Assembly: GCA_964411125.1 (NCBI GenBank)
Contig: CAYPJU010000071.1
Span: 1 to 36,505, forward strand
Length of the DNA: 36,505 bases
DNA from: JBFIHF01 sp964411125
GTDB lineage: Bacteria > Myxococcota_A > Bradymonadia > Bradymonadales > Bradymonadaceae
Reading direction: 5' to 3'
The notes beneath the pieces are model-generated. The model had not been told where the DNA came from, did no database searches, and saw only the letters and a list, made by a program, of their open reading frames with translations. This document shows, piece after piece, positions 26,323 through 34,900 of the stretch. Within the stretch, counting starts at the first letter, position 1; every line of letters starts with the position of its first letter. Position numbers and translations under genes: made by a program.

Positions 26323-29300
26323 ATGACCGAACGACTCGGTAGCTACGAGATTCTGGGGGAAGCAGGGCGAGGCGGCATGGGTGCCGTCTTCGAAGCTCGC
26401 CATGTCGACACCGGGCACGCGGTCGCCGTGAAGTTTCTCAAGCCGGGGGGCTCGGCGGATCGCCTCGCCGCGTTCGAGAACGAGATCCGCGCCGTGGCTC
26501 TGCTGCACCACCCACGCGTCGTGCGGGTTCACGACTTCGGGCGACTTCCCGGCGCCCTGGGCGAGTTCCCCGCCGAGACGCCGTATTTCGTCATGGAGTG
26601 GGTGCCGAGGTCGGTCGACGACCTGCAGTTGCCGCTGGGCTGGCCGGTGGTTCAGGCCGTCCTGCTCGAGGTGTTGGACGCGCTGGCCCACGTGCACGCG
26701 CGCGGGATCGTTCATCGGGACGTCAAGCCCTCCAACGTCGTCGGCGTGCTCGGACGGCTTCGGCTCGCCGACTTCGGGGTCGCCCGCATGCGCACCGAGG
26801 AGACGACGGAGACGACGCGAAGGGCGACGGGGACTCCTCACTACATGGCGCCCGAGCAGTTCGTCAGCTCGTCGGGCCCGATCGGTCCATGGACGGACCT
26901 CTACGCGGTAGGTTGTCTGGCGCACCGTCTCGTGACCGGGGAGTACGCGTTCCGCGGAAATTCGGTCGTGGAGCTCGCGCGTCATCATCTGCAGACTCCG
27001 TTCCCGCTCGAACCGTTCTCGGCGGAGTTCGCCGCGTGGCTTCGGCGGATGACGGCGAAGGCCCCCGCGGAGCGCTACGGTTTCGCGGCGCAGGCGGCTC
27101 GTGAGCTCGCGTTCATTGAGCACGGCTTCGTGGACGAATCGGGAGCGCCGACCCATCGGAACGTGCCGGTAGGCGACGAGACACTGCCTCTCACCACGCT
27201 CGCCTTCAACCCTTTCGAGTCGAGCGCCCCGGCGCGTACGTCGACGAGCGTGGCCGCGCCGGGGGGCGCCCCGACGGTGCTGCTCGACTGGCGCTCGCCG
27301 CACGACACCACGGGCCAGACGCCCCACATTCCCGACGGTGGCCTGGAAGTGGCGCTCCTCCGCTCGCCCCCGTTCGTCGGCCGTCTCACCGAACGGGATC
27401 GTCTCTGGGACCTGCTCGCCGGCGTGGCGGGGCGGGGGGAGGCGCGGGCGGTCTGGATCGACGGTGGTCCCGGGGTCGGGAAATCGCGGCTCGCCGCATG
27501 GGTCGCCGAGCGCGCCCACGAGCTCGGGATGGCGCGCAGCCTCGTCGTCGAGCCCGAGGAGTCCTTTCGCGACGCGATCGCTCACGCTCTCCAGCTCGAC
27601 GAGGACGACGAGTATCGCGCCGAGCAGGTCGCGGGGCTCACCGAAGGCTGGGAGGTCGTCCGCCGCCGAGCCCTGACGCGCTGGTTCGCCGGCGAGCTCG
27701 AACTCGCGAGCCGACGCGACCTCGTGCGCGTCGTCTCCGATGCGCTGAGGGTCCTGGCGCGCGGCACGCCGCTCGTCGTCGTCGTGGACGCCGTCGACGA
27801 AGGGGGCGCGGACAAGACGGAGGTGATCGACGCGCTGTTGCAGGATCCAGAAGATCGCGCGTGGCTCTTCCTCGCCTCGAGTTCGACCCCGTACGGTCGA
27901 TTCCAGCGCTGGGATCACATCGAACTGGGGCCCTTGCCGGAGACGGAGCTCACATGGCTCGTACGCGACCTCGTCGGCCTGGAACCCGAGCTGTCCCAGC
28001 GGGTCGTCGAGCAGGCCGCGGGTCGGCCGGGGTATGCGACCTCCCTCGTGTCGACCTGGGTCGAACGCCGCTCACTGCGCAACGGCAAGCACGGCTTCGC
28101 GCTCGTCGGCGACTTCGATGAGCTCGCGCCGCCGGAGCTCGGAGCGATCTGGGAGCTTCGCATCGAGCAGCTCGTCCGTGACTTCGGCCTGCAGACACGC
28201 CCGTCGATCGAACTGCTCGCCGCGATGGGGTCGCGCTTCGGAATTCACGAGGTCGCGCGGGCGGGCGCACAGGTGAACCTGGAGGTCAGTGACGAGCTCC
28301 TCGAAGCGCTCGTCGCGCGCGGATTCTTGCTGCGGACCCAGCGAGGTCTTCGGTTCGCCGACGAGTCGGTGCGTCGGCAGATCGCGGACCACGCTCGCCA
28401 GCGCAACACCTGGAGGTCGTGGGTGGGAGCGTGCCTGCACGCCCTCGAGGAGGCCGAGCCGGGACGTCGCGCGGGGTGGGAGCAGGAGATCGAGGCTCAC
28501 CATCGGGCGGCGCGTAGTTTCCTCGAAGCGGCGCGGCTCGCCTACGACCAGTCGCGCTTTGCCGAGGCGGGCCGGATGACCGCTCGCGCGCAACGTTCTG
28601 CGGAGCGGCTCGACGAACCGCACGCCTCGCGGCTCCTCGCCGAGGCGCGACTTCTTCGCGCTCGCATCTGGGGGCACGAGCGGCTCGACGCGGCGCTCGA
28701 CGCAGCGGCGGAAGTCGTCGTCGGGGCACGCGCTGCGGGCTGGCTCGATCTCCTCGCGGCTTCGCTCTTTCTTCGTGGACGGCTCCTCAGAAAGCAGATC
28801 GAGCTTTCCGCGGCGCGCGCTGCGTATACCGAGGCGCGCAGCGCGTTCGAAGCGCTCGGCGATCTGCAGGGTGTCGCAGAGTGCGACCAGGGGCTCGGGA
28901 TGTGCGCTGTTGCGGCGGGCCAACCGGCCGAAGCAGAAACTCTCTTCAACCGGGCGCTCGAGTCGCATCTGAAGCGTCGGGAGATGACGGAGGCGGGCTG
29001 GTGCGCCAACGGCCTCGGCGACGTCTACCGCAAGCGTCGGGAGTACGACCTCGCGCGATCCTGGTACACGCGTGCCGCCAACTGGTTCGAGGCGCAGGGG
29101 AACGCGTACGGGGTGATGTGGTGTGTCCACGACACGGCCCAGGCGGACCGGGCGGGCGGCAACTTCGAGGTGGCCGAAGAGGGATACGTTCGGACGGTGG
29201 CGCTGGCGCGTGCGCTGGGCCAGACGAACTACTCCGCGCGCCTCAACCTGGGGATCGTGCGGGTGCAGCGGGGGCGGTACGGCGAGGCGCGCCTCCCGTT

Positions 29301-29568
29301 CGAGGAGGTCCTCCAACAGGCAGAGCTTCGGCGCGAGGCGGGGACGGCCGCCCTCGCGCGGATCTGTCTGTTGCCGTGCGAAGCGGCGGCAGGCGCATGG
29401 GACCGGGTCGAACGCTTCCTCGACGAAGCGCTCCCCGAGCTCGACGGTCTGGTCGATCCCGACCTCGGCATGATGGCGCACATCGCCGCCGAAATGGCGC
29501 GAGCCGCCGGCCAGCCGGTCGCCGGTCGGCTGGAACGATACGCCGCGGTGCATCGGCTCGAGGCTTGA
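26323..29568 (+). CDS. Ser/Thr kinase fused to AAA-type ATPase and TPR repeats
   Basis: A 1081-residue multidomain regulator. The kinase domain (1 to about 265) is complete: GEAGRGGMGAVFEA, Lys37 in VAVKFLK, HRDVKPSN (131-138), ADFG (Asp150) and GTPHYMAPEQ. A Pro/Thr-rich linker follows. A predictor-type ATPase domain has Walker A GGPGVGKS (381-388) and Walker B VVVVDAVDEGG near 485. From about residue 700 the protein is helical, with TPR-like units in the last 350 residues (AEAETLFNRALESHLK, YDLARSWYTRAANWFEAQG). This is the architecture of PknK-like regulators, but no DNA-binding domain is seen and no membrane segment, so it is cytoplasmic. ATG 26323 lacks a strong Shine-Dalgarno. An apparent upstream extension to 25858 overlaps the PilZ gene in another frame and is rejected. 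Confidence 0.92.
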   Translation: MTERLGSYEILGEAGRGGMGAVFEARHVDTGHAVAVKFLKPGGSADRLAAFENEIRAVALLHHPRVVRVHDFGRLPGALGEFPAETPYFVMEWVPRSVDDLQLPLGWPVVQAVLLEVLDALAHVHARGIVHRDVKPSNVVGVLGRLRLADFGVARMRTEETTETTRRATGTPHYMAPEQFVSSSGPIGPWTDLYAVGCLAHRLVTGEYAFRGNSVVELARHHLQTPFPLEPFSAEFAAWLRRMTAKAPAERYGFAAQAARELAFIEHGFVDESGAPTHRNVPVGDETLPLTTLAFNPFESSAPARTSTSVAAPGGAPTVLLDWRSPHDTTGQTPHIPDGGLEVALLRSPPFVGRLTERDRLWDLLAGVAGRGEARAVWIDGGPGVGKSRLAAWVAERAHELGMARSLVVEPEESFRDAIAHALQLDEDDEYRAEQVAGLTEGWEVVRRRALTRWFAGELELASRRDLVRVVSDALRVLARGTPLVVVVDAVDEGGADKTEVIDALLQDPEDRAWLFLASSSTPYGRFQRWDHIELGPLPETELTWLVRDLVGLEPELSQRVVEQAAGRPGYATSLVSTWVERRSLRNGKHGFALVGDFDELAPPELGAIWELRIEQLVRDFGLQTRPSIELLAAMGSRFGIHEVARAGAQVNLEVSDELLEALVARGFLLRTQRGLRFADESVRRQIADHARQRNTWRSWVGACLHALEEAEPGRRAGWEQEIEAHHRAARSFLEAARLAYDQSRFAEAGRMTARAQRSAERLDEPHASRLLAEARLLRARIWGHERLDAALDAAAEVVVGARAAGWLDLLAASLFLRGRLLRKQIELSAARAAYTEARSAFEALGDLQGVAECDQGLGMCAVAAGQPAEAETLFNRALESHLKRREMTEAGWCANGLGDVYRKRREYDLARSWYTRAANWFEAQGNAYGVMWCVHDTAQADRAGGNFEVAEEGYVRTVALARALGQTNYSARLNLGIVRVQRGRYGEARLPFEEVLQQAELRREAGTAALARICLLPCEAAAGAWDRVERFLDEALPELDGLVDPDLGMMAHIAAEMARAAGQPVAGRLERYAAVHRLEA

Positions 29569-29673
29569 GGAAGAACCAGTCATTGGCTCGAGGCTCACAC
29601 GCCTGATCTAGCTTCGGATGCCGAGGTGTGTTAGGAAAAGCGCGCGCCGAGCGCATCTCCTCTCACCCGACGT

Positions 29674-32538
29674 GTGCACGTGAGCGATCAGACCAGCAGT
29701 CATCTTTCGGGCGAAAACCTCCCCTTCATCGAAGAGCTCTACGGACGGTACGTGGACGACCCGGACTCGGTCGATCCGAGCTGGGTACCCGTGTTCGAAG
29801 AGTACTTCGGCGTGGAGCCCAACGGGCACCGCGGGCGGGTCGCCCCCCAGTTTCAACCTCGCAGCCTCTTTTCGCCGGCGCTGATCGGCGGAAACGGCGC
29901 GGGGCAGATGTCGGAGGCGGAGTACGCCGAGCTCGCCTCGCAAGGGTTCACGGTCCGGACGCCGGAGAAGACGGCGAAGTTCGCGGCTCGAGTGCGCGCC
30001 ATCGTGCGCGCTTACCGGCTTCACGGCCACCTCATCGCGAAGCTCGATCCGCTCGGGATCCCCCACTCGGGTGACCCGCCCCCCGAGCTCGACCCCGCCC
30101 GGTACGGCATCACCGAGGCCGACATGGACACCCCGGTGCTCTGCGACGCGCTCTTCGGCAACGAAGAGGTCACGTTGCAGCGGGTGATGGAGCGCCTGAA
30201 GTTCCTGTACTGCCGGCACATCGCCGTCGAGTTCCAGAACCTGCCGGACAACGAACCGCGCCAGTGGTTGCGCAAGCAGATCGAAGTCAACGGGTTCGCC
30301 CCGATCCTCGGCAACGAGGAGCGCGTCAAGATCCTCGAGCACCTCACGGACGCTCACGCCTTCGAGGAGTTCCTGCACAAGAAGTACGTCGGGGCGAAGC
30401 GGTTTTCGCTGTCGGGGGCCGACGCCCTCATCCCCCTCATCCACGCGATGTTCCACGAAGGGGGCCAGCTCGGGCTCGAGCAGGTCATCCTCGGCATGGC
30501 GCACCGTGGGCGCCTCAACGTCCTGCACAACATCATGGGGAAGCCCGCGCGCGCGATGCTCTCCGAGTTCGAGAAGAACCCCTCGCCCGAAGACTACCTC
30601 GGGTCGAGCGACGTGAAGTACCACATGGGCTTCTCGAGCGATTACACCGTCGTGGACGGCAAGAAGATCCACCTGTCGCTCTGCTTCAATCCGAGCCATC
30701 TCGAGTTCGTGAACCCCGTGGTCGCCGGTCGCACCAAGGCGAAGCAGGACCGGTGCGGCAACGACGACTGCCGCCGAAAGCTCGCGCCGCTACTCCTGCA
30801 CGGCGACGCGGCGTTCAGCGGTCAGGGGATCGTCGCCGAGACCCTGCAGATGGGACGCCTGCGCGGCTACGACGTCGGCGGCACGATCCACATCGTCATC
30901 AACAACCAGGTCGGCTTCACCGCCCGACCGAACGAATCGCGGTCCACGACCTACGCGACCGACATCGCGAAGCTCCTCGAAGTCCCGATCTTCCACGTGA
31001 ACGGTCAGGACCCCGAGGCGTGCGTGCGCGTCGCGAAGCTCGCGATGAAGTACCGGCAGAAGTTCCAGCAGGACGTCGTCATCGATCTCGTCTGCTTCCG
31101 CCGCTACGGCCACAACGAAGGCGACGAGCCGCGCTTCACCCAACCGCAGATGTACGAGCTCATCGACAAGGTCGGATCGGTGCGGGACACCTATGCCGCC
31201 CAGCTCGTCGACGAAGGCGTGGTCGATCAGGACCGGGTCGAGACGCTCTGGAACGACAAGATGGACTTCTACAGTGGCGTCTTCGAGGAGGTCCGCGACG
31301 CACCGCAGAAGCCTGAGGTGAGCACCCTCGACGGCCTCTGGACCGAGTACAAGGGCGGGACGCTCGACCGGGAGAGCCAGATCGACACGTCCGTCGATCT
31401 CGACCTCGTCAAGAAGCTCGGCGAGATCATCAGCACGATCCCCGACGAAGTGAACGCGCACCGGACGATCCGAAGGCTGTTCGGCAACCGGATGTCGATG
31501 GCGCAGGGTGAGACGCCCCTCGACTGGGGGATGGCGGAATCGCTGGCGCTGGCGACGCTGGTGCACGACGGCACGCGCGTGCGAATCAGCGGCCAGGACT
31601 CGATCCGCGGAACGTTCAACCACCGTCACGCCGCGGTCCACGATGCGGAGACGGGCGAGCTCTACTGGCCGATCCGGCAGGTCGCCGACACCCCCTTCGA
31701 CGTCTACAACAGCTTCCTGTCCGAGGCGGGCGTCATGGGCTTCGAGTACGGCTACAGCCTCGACTACCCCGACGCGCTCGTCGCGTGGGAGGCGCAGTTC
31801 GGCGACTTCGCCAACGGTGCGCAGGTCATCATCGACCAGTTCATCAGCTCGGGCGAAGACAAGTGGAAGCGCCTCAGCGGGCTCGTCCTGCTGCTCCCTC
31901 ACGGCTACGAAGGTCAGGGACCGGAGCACTCGTCCGGCCGTCTCGAGCGCTTCCTGACTCTGTCGGCCGAGCACAACTGGCACGTCTGCAACCTGACGCT
32001 CCCCGCTCAGTTCTTCCATCTGCTGCGTCGCCAGGTCCTCGACCCAGTCCGTAAACCGCTCGTCGTGATGACCCCGAAGAGCCTCCTCCGGCTGCGCGAG
32101 GCGACGTCGTCGCTCGAAGACCTCGCCGGAGGGCACTTCCAGCACATCATCGGGGAGACGCGGGAGATCGATGCATCGAGCGTCAAGCGCGTGCTCTTCT
32201 GCTCCGGGAAGGTCTATTACGACCTCCTCGGCTACGCGAACGAACACGGCCGGCAAGACGTCGCGATCGTCCGTGTCGAGCAGCTCTACCCGCTTGCCGA
32301 AGAGCTGATCCGCCGCGAGATCGAGAAGTACCCCGACGACGCCGAGGTGGTGTGGGTCCAGGAAGAGCCCAAAAACATGGGTGCGTGGAACTACATCGGC
32401 TGGTGTCTCCTCGAGCTGACCGGCAAGAAACCCGAGTACGCGGGTCGCGTCGCGAGCGCGAGCCCCGCCACCGGCTTCAAGGAAGCGCACGAGATCGAGC
32501 AGGCGAAGCTGCTGCGGCAGGCGTTCGGCGACGTCTGA
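29674..32538 (+). CDS. sucA: 2-oxoglutarate dehydrogenase E1 component
   Basis: A 954-residue thiamine-diphosphate enzyme that decarboxylates 2-oxoglutarate and passes the succinyl group to the lipoyl arm of E2. The N-terminal segment (FIEELYGRYVDDPDSVDPSW) is the E2-binding region. MAHRGRLNVLHN, HGDAAFSGQGIVAETLQM and INNQVGFTA mark the cofactor and active-site region. SGQDSIRGTFNHRHAAVHD and LLPHGYEGQGPEHSSGRLER lie in the C-terminal half. It lacks the N-terminal acyltransferase domain of actinobacterial KGD. Two GTG codons (29674, 29680) can start it; neither has a clear Shine-Dalgarno. It is first of five tightly ordered genes. Confidence 0.97.
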   Translation: MHVSDQTSSHLSGENLPFIEELYGRYVDDPDSVDPSWVPVFEEYFGVEPNGHRGRVAPQFQPRSLFSPALIGGNGAGQMSEAEYAELASQGFTVRTPEKTAKFAARVRAIVRAYRLHGHLIAKLDPLGIPHSGDPPPELDPARYGITEADMDTPVLCDALFGNEEVTLQRVMERLKFLYCRHIAVEFQNLPDNEPRQWLRKQIEVNGFAPILGNEERVKILEHLTDAHAFEEFLHKKYVGAKRFSLSGADALIPLIHAMFHEGGQLGLEQVILGMAHRGRLNVLHNIMGKPARAMLSEFEKNPSPEDYLGSSDVKYHMGFSSDYTVVDGKKIHLSLCFNPSHLEFVNPVVAGRTKAKQDRCGNDDCRRKLAPLLLHGDAAFSGQGIVAETLQMGRLRGYDVGGTIHIVINNQVGFTARPNESRSTTYATDIAKLLEVPIFHVNGQDPEACVRVAKLAMKYRQKFQQDVVIDLVCFRRYGHNEGDEPRFTQPQMYELIDKVGSVRDTYAAQLVDEGVVDQDRVETLWNDKMDFYSGVFEEVRDAPQKPEVSTLDGLWTEYKGGTLDRESQIDTSVDLDLVKKLGEIISTIPDEVNAHRTIRRLFGNRMSMAQGETPLDWGMAESLALATLVHDGTRVRISGQDSIRGTFNHRHAAVHDAETGELYWPIRQVADTPFDVYNSFLSEAGVMGFEYGYSLDYPDALVAWEAQFGDFANGAQVIIDQFISSGEDKWKRLSGLVLLLPHGYEGQGPEHSSGRLERFLTLSAEHNWHVCNLTLPAQFFHLLRRQVLDPVRKPLVVMTPKSLLRLREATSSLEDLAGGHFQHIIGETREIDASSVKRVLFCSGKVYYDLLGYANEHGRQDVAIVRVEQLYPLAEELIRREIEKYPDDAEVVWVQEEPKNMGAWNYIGWCLLELTGKKPEYAGRVASASPATGFKEAHEIEQAKLLRQAFGDV

Positions 32539-32583
32539 AAACTCGCGAGGCGCCCACCCGAGGTCGAGCGAGGTTGACTTCCC

Positions 32584-32844
32584 ATGGCACCCAAGGAAGA
32601 AAAGCCTATTCCCATCACGGTTCCCCTCGTGTCCTCGGGGCCTCATGACTGGATCGTCGTCGAATGGGTCCGGCAGCCGGGTGACGACGTGGTCGCCCAC
32701 GAACTCGTGGCGAGGCTCGAAGAGGAAAAGGTCGTGGTCGATGTGTTTGCGCCCGCATCGGGCAAGATCATGGATTGGGCCGTCGTGCTCGGTGTGGACG
32801 TCGTGCGAGACGGTGACGTTCTCGGCGCCATCGAGCCTGCCTGA
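32584..32844 (+). CDS. Free-standing lipoyl/biotinyl-domain protein
   Basis: An 86-residue protein that is one lipoyl-type domain and nothing else. ARLEEEKVVVDVFAPASGKI aligns with the lipoylation site of the neighbouring E2 (VELETDKITVSVPAPVSGVL) and puts the candidate modified Lys at residue 49, with Glu instead of the usual Asp before it. The flanking Val/Ala-Pro-Gly positions are kept. There is no subunit-binding or catalytic domain. It sits 45 bp after sucA and 159 bp before sucB. It could be an extra swinging arm, a lipoyl carrier between enzymes or a regulator of E1-E2 assembly. Biotin is unlikely because the usual MKM motif is absent. Confidence 0.87.
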   Translation: MAPKEEKPIPITVPLVSSGPHDWIVVEWVRQPGDDVVAHELVARLEEEKVVVDVFAPASGKIMDWAVVLGVDVVRDGDVLGAIEPA

Positions 32845-33003
32845 CCCACAGCCAAAATCCCGCGTGTCGGCTCGGCAGCGCGCAGCTCGACGACCGGACG
32901 TCGACTCGATCCCCCGAGAGTCGGCTTGCCGCGAACCCCGGTGAGGATGTATGAGAACGGGAGCGTTGTCGCACCCTGATTGTACGTTCCACAGGAAGTC
33001 CTC

Positions 33004-34317
33004 ATGACGGTCCAGGTCGAGGTTCCCGCCCTCGGTGAGTCGATCACCGAAGCCATCGTCGCAGAGTGGGTCAAGAGCGAAGGAGATTTCGTCGAAGAAG
33101 ACGAGATCTTGGTCGAGCTCGAGACCGACAAGATCACGGTATCGGTCCCCGCACCGGTCTCCGGCGTCCTCAAGTCGTTGAAGGCGTCGACGGACGACAC
33201 CGTCAACGTCGGCGACGTCCTCGCCGAGATCGAGCCGGGCGACGGGCCGGCCGACGGCGACGCCAAAAAGGCCGATGACAACGAGAAGGCCGACGGCGGC
33301 GAGAAGGCGGACAAGGCTGAGGCAAAGGGTGACGACGCCGAGAAGGCGGACGAGAAGAAGTCGACGTCCGAGTCCAAGTCCACCGAAACCCCGAAGGCCG
33401 AGGGCGGCTCGACCAATTCCGAAGACCTCTCGCCGGCAGTGCATCGACTGATCAGCGAGAACGACCTCAACCCCCGCGACGTCCGCGGGAGCGGCCCCGG
33501 CGGCCGAATCCTCAAGGGCGACGTTCTCGCGCACATCGAAGGGCGCAAGAGCGGCGCGCGTGTCGACCAGCCGGAGCGCGGCGTTCAGGCGCCCGCAGCC
33601 CCCGACGTCGGCGGCGAAGAGCAGGTCGAACGCGTGAAGATGTCCCGCCTCCGCAAGACGGTCGCGAAGCGACTCGTCGAAGCACAGCAGAACGCCGCGA
33701 TGCTGACGACCTTCCAGGAAGTCGACATGTCGGCGGTCATGGACATCCGCAACCGCTACAAGCAGAGCTTCGTCGAGAAACACGACGTGAAGCTCGGCTT
33801 CATGTCGTTCTTCGTGAAGGCGGCGATCGCGGCGCTCAAAGAGTACCCGGCCGTAAACTCCGAGATCGACGGCGACGAGATCGTCTACAAGAACTACTAC
33901 CACGTCGGCGTCGCCGTCGGTGGTCCCAAGGGCCTCGTCGTGCCGGTCGTGCGACACGCAGACCGACTCTCCTTCGCCGAGGTCGAGCTCGAGATCGGGC
34001 GCCTCGCCAAGAAGGTCTTCGACGGACGCACCTCGCTCGACGACCTCACGGGCGGGACCTTCACGATCTCGAACGGCGGCATTTACGGCTCCATGCTCTC
34101 GACGCCGATCCTCAACCCGCCGCAGGTCGGCATCCTCGGCATGCACAACATCGTCGAGCGACCCGTGGTGGTGGACGGTCAGATCGTCGTCCGCCCGATC
34201 ATGTATCTGGCGCTGTCGTACGACCACCGCATCATCGACGGAAAGGAGGCCGTGTCGTTCCTCCGCCGCATCAAAGAGTGCATCGAAGATCCGGAACGAA
34301 TTCTGCTCGAGATCTGA
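33004..34317 (+). CDS. sucB: Dihydrolipoyl succinyltransferase E2 of 2-oxoglutarate dehydrogenase
   Basis: A 437-residue E2 core protein. Residues 1-80 are one lipoyl domain with LETDK and Lys43. A Lys/Glu/Ala/Asp-rich flexible linker (about 80-140) follows. The peripheral subunit-binding domain is LSPAVHRLISENDLNPRDV...GGRILKGDVL. The catalytic domain ends with SYDHRIIDGKEAV, which carries the His and Asp of the acyltransferase active site. ATG 33004 has AGGAAG before it; an upstream frame to 32980 is less likely. The single lipoyl domain is normal for SucB. Immediately downstream is the unknown 182-residue gene. Confidence 0.96.
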   Translation: MTVQVEVPALGESITEAIVAEWVKSEGDFVEEDEILVELETDKITVSVPAPVSGVLKSLKASTDDTVNVGDVLAEIEPGDGPADGDAKKADDNEKADGGEKADKAEAKGDDAEKADEKKSTSESKSTETPKAEGGSTNSEDLSPAVHRLISENDLNPRDVRGSGPGGRILKGDVLAHIEGRKSGARVDQPERGVQAPAAPDVGGEEQVERVKMSRLRKTVAKRLVEAQQNAAMLTTFQEVDMSAVMDIRNRYKQSFVEKHDVKLGFMSFFVKAAIAALKEYPAVNSEIDGDEIVYKNYYHVGVAVGGPKGLVVPVVRHADRLSFAEVELEIGRLAKKVFDGRTSLDDLTGGTFTISNGGIYGSMLSTPILNPPQVGILGMHNIVERPVVVDGQIVVRPIMYLALSYDHRIIDGKEAVSFLRRIKECIEDPERILLEI

Positions 34318-34323
34318 ACCGCA

Positions 34324-34872
34324 ATGGCGTTCCAGCTCAGCACATTGATCGTCCAGGGGGACTACACCGACGACCCGCGGTCGATCTTCGCCGCGCTCGG
34401 CTTCCCCGATGGCGTGCAGGCGGGGACCGTCTCCTTCATCGAGGCGACCTCCCCGCAGCCCAACACTCGCATGATCGGCTCGAACGGCGAGTGGACGATG
34501 ATCACGGATTCGATGCCGTTCATCAGCCTCAGCCGCACCGCGCCCGTCGGCTCGCTCTGGGGTCGTGAGGTCTCCTACTTCCTGCAGGAGACCTCCAAGG
34601 ACGGAAAGCGTTCGTTCGGCCTGGTGATGTCCCGGCTCTCCAAAAACTACGGATTCTCGCTCTACCAGGACGGCGAGCATATCCGCTCCCTCCTCGCGCA
34701 GATGGGGAACATCCTCGTCTCGGAGGGGAAGGCGCTGACCGCCGAAAACCGCGTCGCGAAGGCGGGGGACAGGGAACTCGCGATGTTCCAGTTGATGGAA
34801 GAGCTCGACGTCCCGTTTCACGACTTCGAGACCGTGAAATTCCACTACTTCGCGTTCGACATGAACGCCTGA
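34324..34872 (+). CDS. Uncharacterised protein inside the suc operon
   Basis: A 182-residue soluble protein not recognised from any family. It begins 6 bp after sucB and ends 28 bp before lpd, so it is almost certainly co-transcribed; no strong Shine-Dalgarno is visible, which fits coupling to sucB. Alpha/beta segments include AFQLSTLIVQGDYTDDP, GTVSFIEATSPQP, SLWGREVSYFLQETS and a C-terminal FETVKFHYFAFDMNA. There are no Cys residues, signal, membrane helix or cofactor motif. Being placed between E2 and E3 suggests a link to the complex, but the link is inference. Confidence 0.85.
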   Translation: MAFQLSTLIVQGDYTDDPRSIFAALGFPDGVQAGTVSFIEATSPQPNTRMIGSNGEWTMITDSMPFISLSRTAPVGSLWGREVSYFLQETSKDGKRSFGLVMSRLSKNYGFSLYQDGEHIRSLLAQMGNILVSEGKALTAENRVAKAGDRELAMFQLMEELDVPFHDFETVKFHYFAFDMNA

Positions 34873-34900
34873 AACCTCTTCGACTCACCGAGGAAACAAC

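Noticed and set aside
30790..34845. Open frame of 1351 codons on the minus strand opposite sucA-lipoyl-sucB
   Set aside because: It is antisense to genes with unmistakable enzyme motifs and has no domain of its own. Long antisense frames are common in GC-rich DNA.
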